DNA of 64,000 nucleotides, taken from assembly GCF_033763495.1 (NCBI RefSeq), contig NZ_JANRKL010000115.1:22528-86527 (forward strand). Direction: 5' to 3'. The DNA is from Haliscomenobacter sp033763495. Lineage in GTDB: Bacteria; Bacteroidota; Bacteroidia; Chitinophagales; Saprospiraceae. The notes under the pieces were generated by a model. That model was not told the origin of the DNA, did no database searches, and saw nothing but the letters and a program-made list of their open reading frames with translations. This document shows, one piece after another, positions 1-8,370 of this stretch (position 1 is its first letter; every line of letters begins with the position of its first letter). The position numbers were made by a program, and so were the translations under genes.

Positions 1-66
1 TGTGAGGTAAGTGAGTACACCCGTTAGTGCAGCCAATGTAGTAATCGAATGACTTCGATGGTCCAT
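1..66 (-). CDS. Possible 5' end of a leftward gene cut by the window edge
   Basis: Reading leftward from the ATG at 66-64, 22 codons run open to the window edge (MDHRSHSITTLAALTGVLTY...). A Bacteroidota-like promoter sits just upstream (115-142). The fragment is too short to assign to a family; the hydrophobic stretch after residue 8 could be a membrane segment. It may be a chance open frame, so confidence is low. Confidence 0.3.
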   Translation of the reverse strand, partial: MDHRSHSITTLAALTGVLTYLT

Positions 67-114
67 GAACGATTGTATTTGGTGATTTCGGGGTTGTAAC
101 TAGTTTTCAAGGCG

Positions 115-142
115 CAAATATACCGGATATTTTGTAGTCCAA
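115..142 (-). promoter_or_regulatory. Putative Bacteroidota-type promoter for the edge gene
   Basis: On the minus strand TATATTTG (122-115) fits the -7 consensus TAnnTTTG, with TTG at 142-140 placed 17 bases upstream, a little shorter than the usual 19-20. The start codon of the edge gene follows about 48 bases downstream. The stretch 143-486 holds no gene that I can support. Confidence 0.3.
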
Positions 143-486
143 TGCGCTAATCCATTCAAGAATCTACAAAATTAAATTTCGCGCCTTGCCTCCTTTCAAA
201 ATTTACTCCCTAATTTGGTTTACAAACCTAACCTAATGCCTAATAATATAAGGAAGACAGAATAAAACCTCTTTTCGATCAAAAAAAGGCCTTCGTCGGA
301 TAAATATCAACTTTGGTCGAAACTTTAGAGCATTTCGTCGATGCTGAACCGAGCTTCGGTCGACCATTTGGCTCATGCCATTGTTTTTATCGATCAGAAG
401 GGGCCACTTTTGCGTTGTATTTGAGGATCTAAACACATAAATCAGTCCTAGACCCAAATTTAATTTTTATCGCAATCCCTGACAAC

Positions 487-840
487 ATGAAACGCAAAAT
501 CAAATTTGGATTTTCAACGCTGCTGGCTATGGTCATTTCTATGAATTTTGCCATGGCCCAACAATCCAACCAACCAGAAAAACCCAATGCTACCAGTGCT
601 TCGGAAGAATACCAAACTTTGAAAAAAGATTGGCACAGCTTCCAAGCTAAGGCTGAAAACAAAGCGCTTGACCCTGCTCAAAAACCAGTACTGGAAAAAG
701 AGTACAATGGCCTGGTTGAACAACTGGAGAGCGTTTGTGAAGGCATCAAACCTGCCCCAGCCAAAGCTTCGGTAAAAGTAGCTACTTCTACCGCTCCAAG
801 CGCCAAACCCAAAAAAGAGCAAGTTTCTGCAATGAAATAA
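487..840 (+). CDS. Small secreted protein of unknown function
   Basis: A 117-residue protein with a clear signal peptide (residues 1-24, hydrophobic core then AMA-QQ cleavage site), so it is probably periplasmic or surface-exposed. The mature part has a charged helical stretch (about 40-85, alternating Lys/Glu, one Cys in VCEGIKP) and a tail rich in Ala, Lys, Pro and Ser (about 87-117). I recognise no family. The start is the first ATG before the signal peptide and no alternative fits. It stands alone, with an inverted repeat (878-951) after it. It is likely a real gene because of the signal peptide, but its function is unknown. Confidence 0.6.
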   Translation: MKRKIKFGFSTLLAMVISMNFAMAQQSNQPEKPNATSASEEYQTLKKDWHSFQAKAENKALDPAQKPVLEKEYNGLVEQLESVCEGIKPAPAKASVKVATSTAPSAKPKKEQVSAMK

Positions 841-877
841 TTGTTCGCCAAGGCTTACTTTACGCAAGCAGTATGAA

Positions 878-951
878 GGGCACAAAGGTCATTCAAAAAG
901 TCATTTCAACAGATTTTAACAATTTCCTGGTTTTTAATGATCTTTGTGCCC
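878..951. repeat. Intergenic inverted repeat, 16-bp arms
   Basis: Arms 878-893 and 936-951 are complementary with one mismatch and carry the motif GGGCACAAAGGTC. The same CACAAAGG-type wording occurs in the repeats near 34527 and 42544. It lies between the small secreted protein and the DMT transporter and may act as a hairpin terminator for the former. Confidence 0.6.
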
Positions 952-988
952 CAACCCAAGAATAAATTCCTGGGCTGACCATCAACTC

Positions 989-1882
989 ATGCGCGAACGC
1001 TACCTCATTATTGCTGCCTTTGCCACCGTATACCTGGTATGGGGCTCTACCTATCTGGTCAATTACCTGGCCATTCTCGAAATTCCACCCTTTTTGATGT
1101 CCGGCGCTCGCTTTTTGACGGCGGGACTGCTCTTGTTTGGTGTAGCTGCCTTGCGCAAAATCTCTTTGCCAACCCTGGCGCAATGGAAAAATGCTGCCTG
1201 GATTGGCCTGATGTTTATGGCACTAGGCACGGGTTTGGTGGTGTGGGCCGAACAATGGGTGGATAGTGGTATGGCCGCTCTGTTGGTATCTTTCGAGCCT
1301 CTGATTGTTGTGTTGCTTTTGTGGGTGATGCGGGGCAAAAGACCCCAACTGCATAGCTTGCTGGGCGTTGCTTTGGGTGTAGTGGGAATGTTTTTGTTGG
1401 TTGGGCAACCTCAAATCTCCGCAGATCGCGATACCCTTATCGGCGTAGGTGTTATTGCAATGTCGCTATTCGCTTGGGGGTACGCTTCGATATACATCGG
1501 CCAGGCCAATTTACCCAGTTCCAAAATGCAATCGGCAGGTATGCAGATGACCTGTGGAGGCATTTGGTTGCTGATCATGAGTTTGATTTTTCGCGACTAC
1601 AAACAATTCGCCTGGGAAAATCTGACTGCCCAGGGTATTTTTTCTTTCTTCTACCTGATTGTGATGGGCTCTTTGATCGCTTTTTCGGCCTTTAATTACT
1701 TGTTAACCAAAGTTTCACCGGAAAAAGTAGCTACTACCAATTACGTAAACCCTGTCGTGGCAATGTTCCTTGGCTGGAGTTTGAACAACGAACAAGTGAC
1801 CACCCGCTCCCTCATCGCTGCGGTGATTATGCTCACCGGGGTGTTTTTTATCAATGCAAACTTTGGGAAAAAGCAGAATTAG
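989..1882 (+). CDS. DMT/EamA-family transporter
   Basis: An inner-membrane exporter of the drug/metabolite transporter superfamily, about 297 residues with ten predicted membrane helices and two EamA halves. The first half opens with the typical VYLVWGSTYLV motif; the second contains the SLIAFSAFNYLL and VNPVVAMFLGW motifs found near the last helices. Substrates cannot be read from the sequence; relatives move amino acids or other small metabolites. I chose the ATG at 989 rather than 944 because the family normally begins a few residues before the first helix and the extra 15 residues (MCPNPRINSW...) are hydrophilic. No operon partner is apparent. Confidence 0.85.
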   Translation: MRERYLIIAAFATVYLVWGSTYLVNYLAILEIPPFLMSGARFLTAGLLLFGVAALRKISLPTLAQWKNAAWIGLMFMALGTGLVVWAEQWVDSGMAALLVSFEPLIVVLLLWVMRGKRPQLHSLLGVALGVVGMFLLVGQPQISADRDTLIGVGVIAMSLFAWGYASIYIGQANLPSSKMQSAGMQMTCGGIWLLIMSLIFRDYKQFAWENLTAQGIFSFFYLIVMGSLIAFSAFNYLLTKVSPEKVATTNYVNPVVAMFLGWSLNNEQVTTRSLIAAVIMLTGVFFINANFGKKQN

Positions 1883-1949
1883 CTTTTCTTTTTTGCTTAC
1901 ACTTGTTGAACTTTCTGTTCATAAAGTCTGATAATTAAAACCTACCTAC

Positions 1950-3338
1950 ATGCGCATCAGATTCCAAACACTGTGTGGCATTGCGTTGCTCTTCACGCTT
2001 AGCCTGCAAGCTCAAATCCAATGCTGGACCACTCACCCAGCTACTCAACAATTTTTACAACAATCCAGCATTGCGAGCAGCCCGGCTCAGGGCAGCGAAA
2101 CCTTGCCCACCATTTTTATAGATGGCCTCAAAATCTACCAATCCATGGATGGTTTTGGCTGCACGCTCACTGGGGGCAGCACCCAATTGTTGGCAAAAAT
2201 GAGTGCCGAAAATCGGGCGGCCTTGCTCAAAGAATTATTCGATCCCAAAGCCCCCAGTAGCATTGGCATCAGCTACTTGCGCATCAGTGTGGGGGCTTCG
2301 GATTTGAGCGATCATGTGTTTTCTTACAATGATTTCCCGGAGGGACAAACAGATCCCCTCCAACAAAAATTCACCCTGGAGCCCGAGCGCAAAGACTTTT
2401 TGCCGATGCTCAAAGAAATCCTGCGCGTAAATCCCACCATTAAAATTATGGGCTCACCCTGGTCGCCACCCACCTGGATGAAAACCAATGGCAACTCCAA
2501 AGGCGGCAGTCTCAAACCTGAATACTACGCCGCATACGCCCTTTATCTGGTCAAATACATCAAGGCCATGCAAGCGGAGGGCATTGCTATCGACGCACTC
2601 ACCGTTCAAAACGAACCCTTGCACCCTGGCAATAACCCCTCTTTGCTGATGTACCCTCACGAACAGGCGAATTTTGTCAAAAACCACCTGGGCCCGGCTT
2701 TTGTCAAAAACGGCATCAGGACCAAAATCATCATCTACGACCACAACGCGGATCGCCCGGATTATCCCATTGCCATTCTGAATGACCCTGCGGCCAAAAA
2801 ATTCATCGATGGGTCAGCTTTTCACTTGTACGGTGGCCCCATTGAGGCGCTGTCGGAAGTGCACGCAGCCCACCCCGACAAAAACCTCTACTTCACAGAG
2901 CAGTGGATTGGTGCACCCGGCAACATGGAAGGGGATCTTAAATGGCACATCAAAAACTTGATGATTGGTGGACCTCGCAACTGGGCCAAAACGGTACTGG
3001 AATGGAACCTGGCCGCCGATCCGCAACAGAATCCGCATACGGATGGGGGTTGCACTGAATGTTTGGGCGCTATTACCCTAGATCAGGATAAGGTAACCCG
3101 CAATCCGGCCTACTACATCATGGCGCATGCTTCCAAATTCGTGAAGCCCGGGGCAAAACGGATTTTTTCAAACAATACCCTGTCCCTGGCGAATGTGGCT
3201 TTTAAAAATCCAGATGGCAAAACGGTGCTGCTGGTCGTGAATGACAGTGGGAAAGAAGAGACTTTCAGAGTGAATGCTGGTGCGAAGGGTTTTACACATA
3301 CGCTGGCGGCGGGGGCAGTGGCGACGATAATGTGGTAA
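1950..3338 (+). CDS. Secreted glycoside hydrolase family 30 (glucosylceramidase-like)
   Basis: A 462-residue secreted (beta/alpha)8 glycosidase with a retaining mechanism. Residues 1-22 are a signal peptide (cleavage after LQA). The GH30 hallmarks are present: DGFGCTLTGGS near 67, the strand LRISVGASD, SPWSPPTWMKTN (about 169-180), the acid/base Glu222 in VQNEPL and the nucleophile Glu317 in YFTEQW. A short C-terminal beta domain follows (about 390-462). The family cleaves beta-glucosyl, beta-xylosyl or beta-1,6-glucan bonds; the sequence resembles the glucosylceramidase/beta-1,6-glucanase side, but the substrate is an inference. It is monocistronic, followed by a long palindrome at 3356-3447. 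Confidence 0.9.
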   Translation: MRIRFQTLCGIALLFTLSLQAQIQCWTTHPATQQFLQQSSIASSPAQGSETLPTIFIDGLKIYQSMDGFGCTLTGGSTQLLAKMSAENRAALLKELFDPKAPSSIGISYLRISVGASDLSDHVFSYNDFPEGQTDPLQQKFTLEPERKDFLPMLKEILRVNPTIKIMGSPWSPPTWMKTNGNSKGGSLKPEYYAAYALYLVKYIKAMQAEGIAIDALTVQNEPLHPGNNPSLLMYPHEQANFVKNHLGPAFVKNGIRTKIIIYDHNADRPDYPIAILNDPAAKKFIDGSAFHLYGGPIEALSEVHAAHPDKNLYFTEQWIGAPGNMEGDLKWHIKNLMIGGPRNWAKTVLEWNLAADPQQNPHTDGGCTECLGAITLDQDKVTRNPAYYIMAHASKFVKPGAKRIFSNNTLSLANVAFKNPDGKTVLLVVNDSGKEETFRVNAGAKGFTHTLAAGAVATIMW

Positions 3339-3355
3339 TTGGGATTTCGATCCAT

Positions 3356-3447
3356 ACCAAAGCGACATAATAGCAAAGCGGATGAACTGTGATCAAAAGC
3401 AAGTTTTTAGACACAGTTCATCCGCTTTGCTATTATGTCGCTTTGGT
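3356..3447. repeat. Perfect inverted repeat with 36-bp arms
   Basis: Arms 3356-3391 and 3412-3447 are exact reverse complements around a 20-base loop. The palindrome lies between the converging GH30 and DinB genes, so a transcript from either side would fold into a very stable hairpin; a bidirectional terminator role is likely. Its outer end (AGCGACATAATAGCA...GCGGA) resembles the outer end of the larger inverted repeat at 58477-58755, which points to a dispersed repeat family. Confidence 0.85.
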
Positions 3448-3466
3448 TTTCCATAAAAATTTCAAC

Positions 3467-3973
3467 TCAATTCTGCGCCACCCTTGCCATGTTGAAATAA
3501 TTGTAATCCGTCATCGGCGCGTCCGTCAGCCCGAGTACCCGCCCAATCGTAACTGCCTGCCCCCGGTGATAGGTGCTGTGATTGAACACATGCTGGAGGA
3601 ATTCAAAACGGGGCATTTCGCCAGATACCCAGGGCGTATCCAAATGTACTTTTTGCACTAAATCCTCTTCCGAAAGGCCTTTCACATAGTGGTGCAAAAC
3701 CTGCGACTCGATGATGATCCCCGTACAAACCTCCTCAATTTCCGGATTTTGATTGCCATAACGGCTACCATTGAGCGCTTCCTCCGCAACCACCGAATGC
3801 CAAAATTCCTCTACTGCCCAAATATGATTCAAGGTTTTTAGTATACTGGGAAAACTGGAAGGCACTTCTGCCTCAAAAATGTCTTGAGGTTTGGTTTTTA
3901 GCCAATTGATCAGTCTTTCATTGGCCCATAAATTGTACTCCGCGTAATTGGTGATCAAGTGTTGTAAATTCAT
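3467..3973 (-). CDS. DinB-family protein
   Basis: A 168-residue four-helix-bundle protein of the DinB/YfiT superfamily. The three metal-binding histidines of the fold can be seen: one in NHIWAVEEFWH (about 49-59) and two in FNHSTYHRGQ (about 131-140). Relatives are metal-dependent thiol S-transferases or stress proteins; the exact reaction is unknown. The gene lies 57 bases downstream of a WYL regulator on the same strand, so the two may be co-transcribed, although a TAGCTTTG -7-like box in the gap suggests its own promoter. Length and start are normal for the family. Confidence 0.85.
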   Translation of the reverse strand: MNLQHLITNYAEYNLWANERLINWLKTKPQDIFEAEVPSSFPSILKTLNHIWAVEEFWHSVVAEEALNGSRYGNQNPEIEEVCTGIIIESQVLHHYVKGLSEEDLVQKVHLDTPWVSGEMPRFEFLQHVFNHSTYHRGQAVTIGRVLGLTDAPMTDYNYFNMARVAQN

Positions 3974-3998
3974 TGAAGTTGTTGTTTTGATTTGCTTA

Positions 3999-4006
3999 CA
4001 AAGCTA
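3999..4006 (-). promoter_or_regulatory. Possible -7 box for the DinB gene
   Basis: On the minus strand the box reads TAGCTTTG, a full match to TAnnTTTG, 26 bases before the DinB start codon. No well-spaced TTG is found upstream (the nearest is 14 bases away), so this is tentative. Confidence 0.3.
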
Positions 4007-4030
4007 AGGCAGGCCTATGTCAAGGGTATG

Positions 4031-4744
4031 TCAGGGGTCTGTTTTGGTTTGCAAATATTTTTCGACGTATTGCCGCATGGTCAGTTGATGGGGCGGAAAT
4101 TGTTCGGGCAAAATCTCCACCCGCGCCATCCTGTCCAAACGAAAAGAACGAAAATCCTGACGCAAGCGGCAATAAGCCACCAAAGTCCAATCCTCTTGGG
4201 CATTGTGGTAGATAGAAAAAGGTTCGATGGTTCGTTCTGAAGCAGTTCCATCAACCGTAGTATAAGCAATTTTAACTGCCTGAAAATTGGTCAAGGCCAT
4301 TTGAATGTCGAGTAAGCAACGAGTAGTAACCTGATAACTCAAGGTTTTACCAATGAACATCCGCTCACTCAGTAATTCTGTTTTTTGCTTGCTAGAATGT
4401 TTGAGTACGGTTTTAATTTTCAGAATGGCGCTGGTAAAAGCTTCTACCAGCGATGCGTCTTTGTTGCACACAATAATTTGTTCAGAGGTAATTAAAGCAT
4501 AAGCTTCCCGCTCGGAAAACATCACGGGGGGAAGTTTGTACCCATCCAGGATTTGATAACCTTTCCCTTCTTCAGTCACAATGGGGACACCAGCTTCCTC
4601 CAGAGCTCGGATATCCCGATACACAGTACGTACACTGATGTTGAACTTTTTAGCCACTTCGGTCGCGGTTAACAAGCGTTTGGACAGCAACATGGTGAGG
4701 ATGGCGGTTAGGCGGGATAGACGGGAGGTTTGTTTGTCTTCCAT
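4031..4744 (-). CDS. YafY-type HTH/WYL transcriptional regulator
   Basis: A 237-residue cytoplasmic regulator. The N-terminal winged helix (about 8-62, LTAILTMLLSKRLLTATEVAKKFNISVRTVYRDIRALEEAGVPI in outline) is an HTH_11/DeoR-like domain. The middle and C-terminus (about 145-232) form a WYL ligand-sensing domain, seen in the IEPFSIYHNAQEDWTLVAYCRLR region and the closing FRSFRLDRM motif. Such proteins often control a neighbouring gene; the DinB gene directly downstream is the obvious candidate. WYL domains bind nucleic acids or small ligands, but no ligand can be named here. The start is supported by the HTH position. Confidence 0.88.
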   Translation of the reverse strand: MEDKQTSRLSRLTAILTMLLSKRLLTATEVAKKFNISVRTVYRDIRALEEAGVPIVTEEGKGYQILDGYKLPPVMFSEREAYALITSEQIIVCNKDASLVEAFTSAILKIKTVLKHSSKQKTELLSERMFIGKTLSYQVTTRCLLDIQMALTNFQAVKIAYTTVDGTASERTIEPFSIYHNAQEDWTLVAYCRLRQDFRSFRLDRMARVEILPEQFPPHQLTMRQYVEKYLQTKTDP

Positions 4745-4792
4745 AGTGATGAGTGGAGTTAGACTAAAAATCCAACTAGTTGATGATTTGAA

Positions 4793-4823
4793 ACCTCCCG
4801 AAGATTCAACACCTTCGGGAGGT
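4793..4823 (-). terminator. GC-rich hairpin between the amidohydrolase and WYL genes
   Basis: Arms 4793-4803 and 4813-4823 (ACCTCCCGAAG and its complement) form an 11-bp stem with a 9-base loop. It lies 3' of the leftward amidohydrolase gene. Only a short T run follows on the minus strand, so it is a weak terminator or a copy of a common dispersed hairpin. Confidence 0.5.
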
Positions 4824-4861
4824 AAGGAACGGTTTTAATTCAGGGCACTAAAAAACCGATC

Positions 4862-7800
4862 CTACTTCATCCCCGGAATCCCCATCGGCTGTGCCACATT
4901 CCACTCCGGTGCCGGAGCAGCCTGTACCTTTGGATACACCTCATTCAGCGAATCCCCCTCGTACAAGCGGCCATTTTTCATCACGTACTTGATGGTATTG
5001 GTGTTGCGGATGTTCTCCAGCGGGTTTTTGTCCAAAATGAGCAAATCGGCCAGTTTCCCAGTTTCCAGTGAGCCCAGGTCTTTGCTCAAACCAATCGCCT
5101 GTGCCCCCAGAATGGTAGCCACCCGCAGTGCATCGTGGGTTTTCATGCCCCCGGACTGTACCGCCCACAGTTCCCAGTGGTAACCCAATCCCTGCAACTG
5201 ACCATGGGAGCCAATTCCGGCAATACCTCCCGCTTCCACCAGGGCTTTGGCAAACTCGGCGTGGCGGCGGAAAATGTGCTCTTCCGGTAAAAACCATCCT
5301 GGCCGACGCCGTGCTTTTTCATCCAATTCCGCTTTGGGGGTAAAGTGATTGAGCTTTTTGTCACCCACCACATTCTCCGTAGCGTAGTAATAGTTTTCAG
5401 CCCAGGGGCCACCGTAAGCTACCAACAAAGTCGGCGTATAGGACATCTTGGATTCAGCTACCAATTTGATTACATCCTTGTAAATGGGGTAAATCGGGAA
5501 AGCGTGTTCATGCCCCGAATAACCATCCAACAACTGGCTCATGTTGAGTTTAAAATCCAAACCACCTTCCGTAGTTGGCATCAAACCCTGCTCTTTAGCC
5601 GCCTGGATGACCCACTGGCGGTGCTGCCGATTGCCAGTCAGGTACATTTTGATCGTCTTGGTGTTGTAGTACTCGGAGTATTGTTTGAGTACGTTGCGGG
5701 TTTGCTCCAAACTTTCCAAACGGTAAGCCCAATAGCCGACACCAGGGCCAGTGGAATAAATCCGTGGGCCCAGGATTTGGCCACTTTCCACCATGTCACC
5801 GTAAGTAAGTACGTCGGTGGTGGCAGTTTGTGGGTCACGCGTGGTGGTTACGCCGTAAGCGAGGTTGGCATTGTACATCCAGGCCTGGCTTTTGTGCAGT
5901 CCCCAGTAAGGCCACATGTGTGCGTGGGTATCCACGAAGCCGGGTACGATGGTTTTGCCCGCCATGTCCATTACCTTGGCACCTGCTGGAGCTTTGATGG
6001 AGCCCGCTTTGCCTACCGACTTGATGCGGTTGTTTTCGATCAGGATATCTCCTTTTTCAAAAACTTCAGTGCCTTTCATGGTGATGATGCGGGCATTGCG
6101 CAGCAGAACGACACCAGTGGGCACATCGCGGGGTACGGTCACTTTTACCCGAATTTCACCAGCTTTGTAGGATTTGTCTTCTTCTTTCTTTTCGTCCTTT
6201 TTCTCCTCGGACTTCTTGCCTTCCGCTTCAGCCTTGGCTTTTTCTTTTTCCTGGGCCTTCTTTTCTGCTTTCAACTGGTCTTCAACCAATTTGGCCTGAG
6301 CTAAATCATAGGAGAAATAAGCGTTGCCAATCGACCAGTTTACCCGTTTGGCATCCGCTGTCCAGTGGGGGAATTGTCCGCCGATGGTGGTCAATTTACG
6401 AGCTGGGAATTGGGCGTTTTCGGCTTTGGCCACCGAAATATTCGGTACTTCGCCCCCGGTTTTAGGCACAGTTACCACATAAATTTCATTGTTGATTTGC
6501 ACCAGTGCCTGTTCTCCTTCGGGGGCCATGGTGATCAGTTCTGCTTCGGATGGTTTGGGGGTTGGTTCCGTTTCACTGTGCACCATCAGGCAATGGGTAT
6601 GCCCCAGTTCAGCCGGGTAAGTGGTGATGCCACTCACTTTGAGGTGTACTTTTTCATCGGTACCGTCCCAACGAATGGAGACCAAACCTTTGGTGCTGCT
6701 GAACAGGTAAATGCGCTCGTCAGCCTTCACGAAGTGCGGATTGCCCCGGCCATTGGCGTTTTCAATCCGGGTCACCTCTCCTCCATCGGCACTGATCCAG
6801 CCCAAATTGGCCGCTGCTCCGGCAAAGAAGGGGCTGTAGGCATCTTCAAAGACCTGCGAAGGACCATAGGTGAACACAATGCGCTTGGTTTTGGCATCCC
6901 AGGCCAAGTCGGAATAAATCGCCCCAGCCCGGGTCAGCTTGGTAGGCGCACCGCCAGCTACATTCACCTTATAGATGTGACCTTCCTTGTTTTCCCAGGT
7001 GACGTAAGCGATACTGTTCCCATCGGGCGACCATACGGGCATGGCTTCGGTGAAGTTGGCCGTAGTCAGTCTCTTGGCCGTCCCCGCTGGGTAATCCATC
7101 ACATACAAACGATTCAGTACGGTAAAGGCCAATTTTTTGCCATCGGGCGAAATTTTAGGGTCGCGAATTTGATTGGCGATCATGGTCTTTTCGTCCGAGA
7201 TCGGGAAGTCGAATTTTACCGCCGGCCCCATGCCAATTTCGGTATCCACTTCAAAGGGAACATTCGTGGCATCTCCACCGTCGATGGGCAATTTCCAAAT
7301 TTTGCCACCATAAGAAGCAATGACAAATTTGCTGTCGGGCGTAAAAGACATCGCCGGATAAACCCCCAATGGTGCAATGGATTCCTGTTCATCCCGCTGA
7401 ACCGGGTAGGCCAGCCAGGCTTCTTCGCCGGTCAGTAGGTTGCGCTTTACCAGGCCAGTTTGTTCGTTGAAACGGGTGCCATACACCAGCCACTTGCCAT
7501 CGGCAGAAAGTGTTGGGGTAAAGGCGGAACCTACCCTTTCGGTACGGGTTTCCACCTGTCCGGTTTCTCGGTCATAAGTCGCCAATTGGTATTGGGGCAA
7601 AATGGCATTGTAGTTCCAAGCCCCGGTGCGGCGCGAAAACCAGATGTAGCGACTGTCTTTGCCAAAAGCCTGTTCGATGCATTTTAAGGTTTCGGGCGTT
7701 TTGATGAGTTGGGTGCCACCACCGCCGTCTTTGTGGAATAGGAAGAGTTTCAGGTTGCGCCCACCTTTGGACACAATCAGGTAATTCCCGTCAGGCGTCC

Positions 7801-8260
7801 ATTCCACCGATTGATAGTTTTGGTCGCTGTCTTTGGTGACTTGCACGGTATCCTGTTTTTCAAAATCGATGTACCAGGCATTTTCGGAACCACTGCGGTC
7901 GGAGGTGAAGGCGATTTTTTTGCCATCGGGACTCCAGCGTGGGTGGGTGTCGTAAGCCATGCCATTGGTCAGCTGTTTGGCTTTGCCCCCAGCCATGGGA
8001 ATGCTGTAAATGTCGCCCATAAGGTCAAAAGCGATGGTCTGACCATCCGGGCTGACGTCGAGCGACATCCAGGTGCCTTCCGTAACTTGGAGTTTGATTT
8101 TGCGCTCGGGCTCCAGGGGCAAAGGTTTTTTGGAGTCTTTTTTAACAGCCACTTTGCTACTGTCCTTTTTGGCTCCGGTTTCCTGTGCCTGCACGGCAAT
8201 GCCCCCCAGGCTGAGTAGCCCTAGCAGAAAGGCCAATCGGGAGATGTAATTTGGTTTCAT
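4862..8260 (-). CDS. Secreted PD40 beta-propeller/amidohydrolase fusion
   Basis: A very large (1132-residue) secreted protein. A signal peptide (1-25, VQA cleavage) is followed by TolB/tricorn-like PD40 repeats (about 60-640), seen in recurring RWSPDGKKIAF and VSPDGQTIAF motifs. A highly charged Lys/Glu linker (about 653-697, KEKAKAEAEGKKSEEKKDE) joins them to a metal-dependent amidohydrolase (about 710-1100). The metal motif THAHM sits near 778, preceded by GKTIVPGFVD, and the C-terminus has the usual TGKLADLLILDKNPL. Such fusions are common in Bacteroidota and are thought to hydrolyse peptides or cyclic amides in the periplasm; the substrate is unknown. The gene stands alone on this strand. 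Confidence 0.88.
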   Translation of the reverse strand: MKPNYISRLAFLLGLLSLGGIAVQAQETGAKKDSSKVAVKKDSKKPLPLEPERKIKLQVTEGTWMSLDVSPDGQTIAFDLMGDIYSIPMAGGKAKQLTNGMAYDTHPRWSPDGKKIAFTSDRSGSENAWYIDFEKQDTVQVTKDSDQNYQSVEWTPDGNYLIVSKGGRNLKLFLFHKDGGGGTQLIKTPETLKCIEQAFGKDSRYIWFSRRTGAWNYNAILPQYQLATYDRETGQVETRTERVGSAFTPTLSADGKWLVYGTRFNEQTGLVKRNLLTGEEAWLAYPVQRDEQESIAPLGVYPAMSFTPDSKFVIASYGGKIWKLPIDGGDATNVPFEVDTEIGMGPAVKFDFPISDEKTMIANQIRDPKISPDGKKLAFTVLNRLYVMDYPAGTAKRLTTANFTEAMPVWSPDGNSIAYVTWENKEGHIYKVNVAGGAPTKLTRAGAIYSDLAWDAKTKRIVFTYGPSQVFEDAYSPFFAGAAANLGWISADGGEVTRIENANGRGNPHFVKADERIYLFSSTKGLVSIRWDGTDEKVHLKVSGITTYPAELGHTHCLMVHSETEPTPKPSEAELITMAPEGEQALVQINNEIYVVTVPKTGGEVPNISVAKAENAQFPARKLTTIGGQFPHWTADAKRVNWSIGNAYFSYDLAQAKLVEDQLKAEKKAQEKEKAKAEAEGKKSEEKKDEKKEEDKSYKAGEIRVKVTVPRDVPTGVVLLRNARIITMKGTEVFEKGDILIENNRIKSVGKAGSIKAPAGAKVMDMAGKTIVPGFVDTHAHMWPYWGLHKSQAWMYNANLAYGVTTTRDPQTATTDVLTYGDMVESGQILGPRIYSTGPGVGYWAYRLESLEQTRNVLKQYSEYYNTKTIKMYLTGNRQHRQWVIQAAKEQGLMPTTEGGLDFKLNMSQLLDGYSGHEHAFPIYPIYKDVIKLVAESKMSYTPTLLVAYGGPWAENYYYATENVVGDKKLNHFTPKAELDEKARRRPGWFLPEEHIFRRHAEFAKALVEAGGIAGIGSHGQLQGLGYHWELWAVQSGGMKTHDALRVATILGAQAIGLSKDLGSLETGKLADLLILDKNPLENIRNTNTIKYVMKNGRLYEGDSLNEVYPKVQAAPAPEWNVAQPMGIPGMK

Positions 8261-8370
8261 GTGTTGAATCAGTGTGTGTTGAAAAAGATAAAATTAGGGA
8301 AAGAAATTTTTTTTCAAAGTTTTTATGCATTTCCCTAGCTGCTTGCATCCTGTAGGAAAATTACAAAGCC

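Noticed and set aside
233..457. A leftward 74-residue open frame near the left edge
   Set aside because: Basic, low-complexity sequence without start signals, domain or conserved features; it looks like chance.
6365..7438. Long antisense frame (357 codons) inside the amidohydrolase gene
   Set aside because: It mirrors the codon pattern of the PD40 repeats on the other strand; no start signal or family features.
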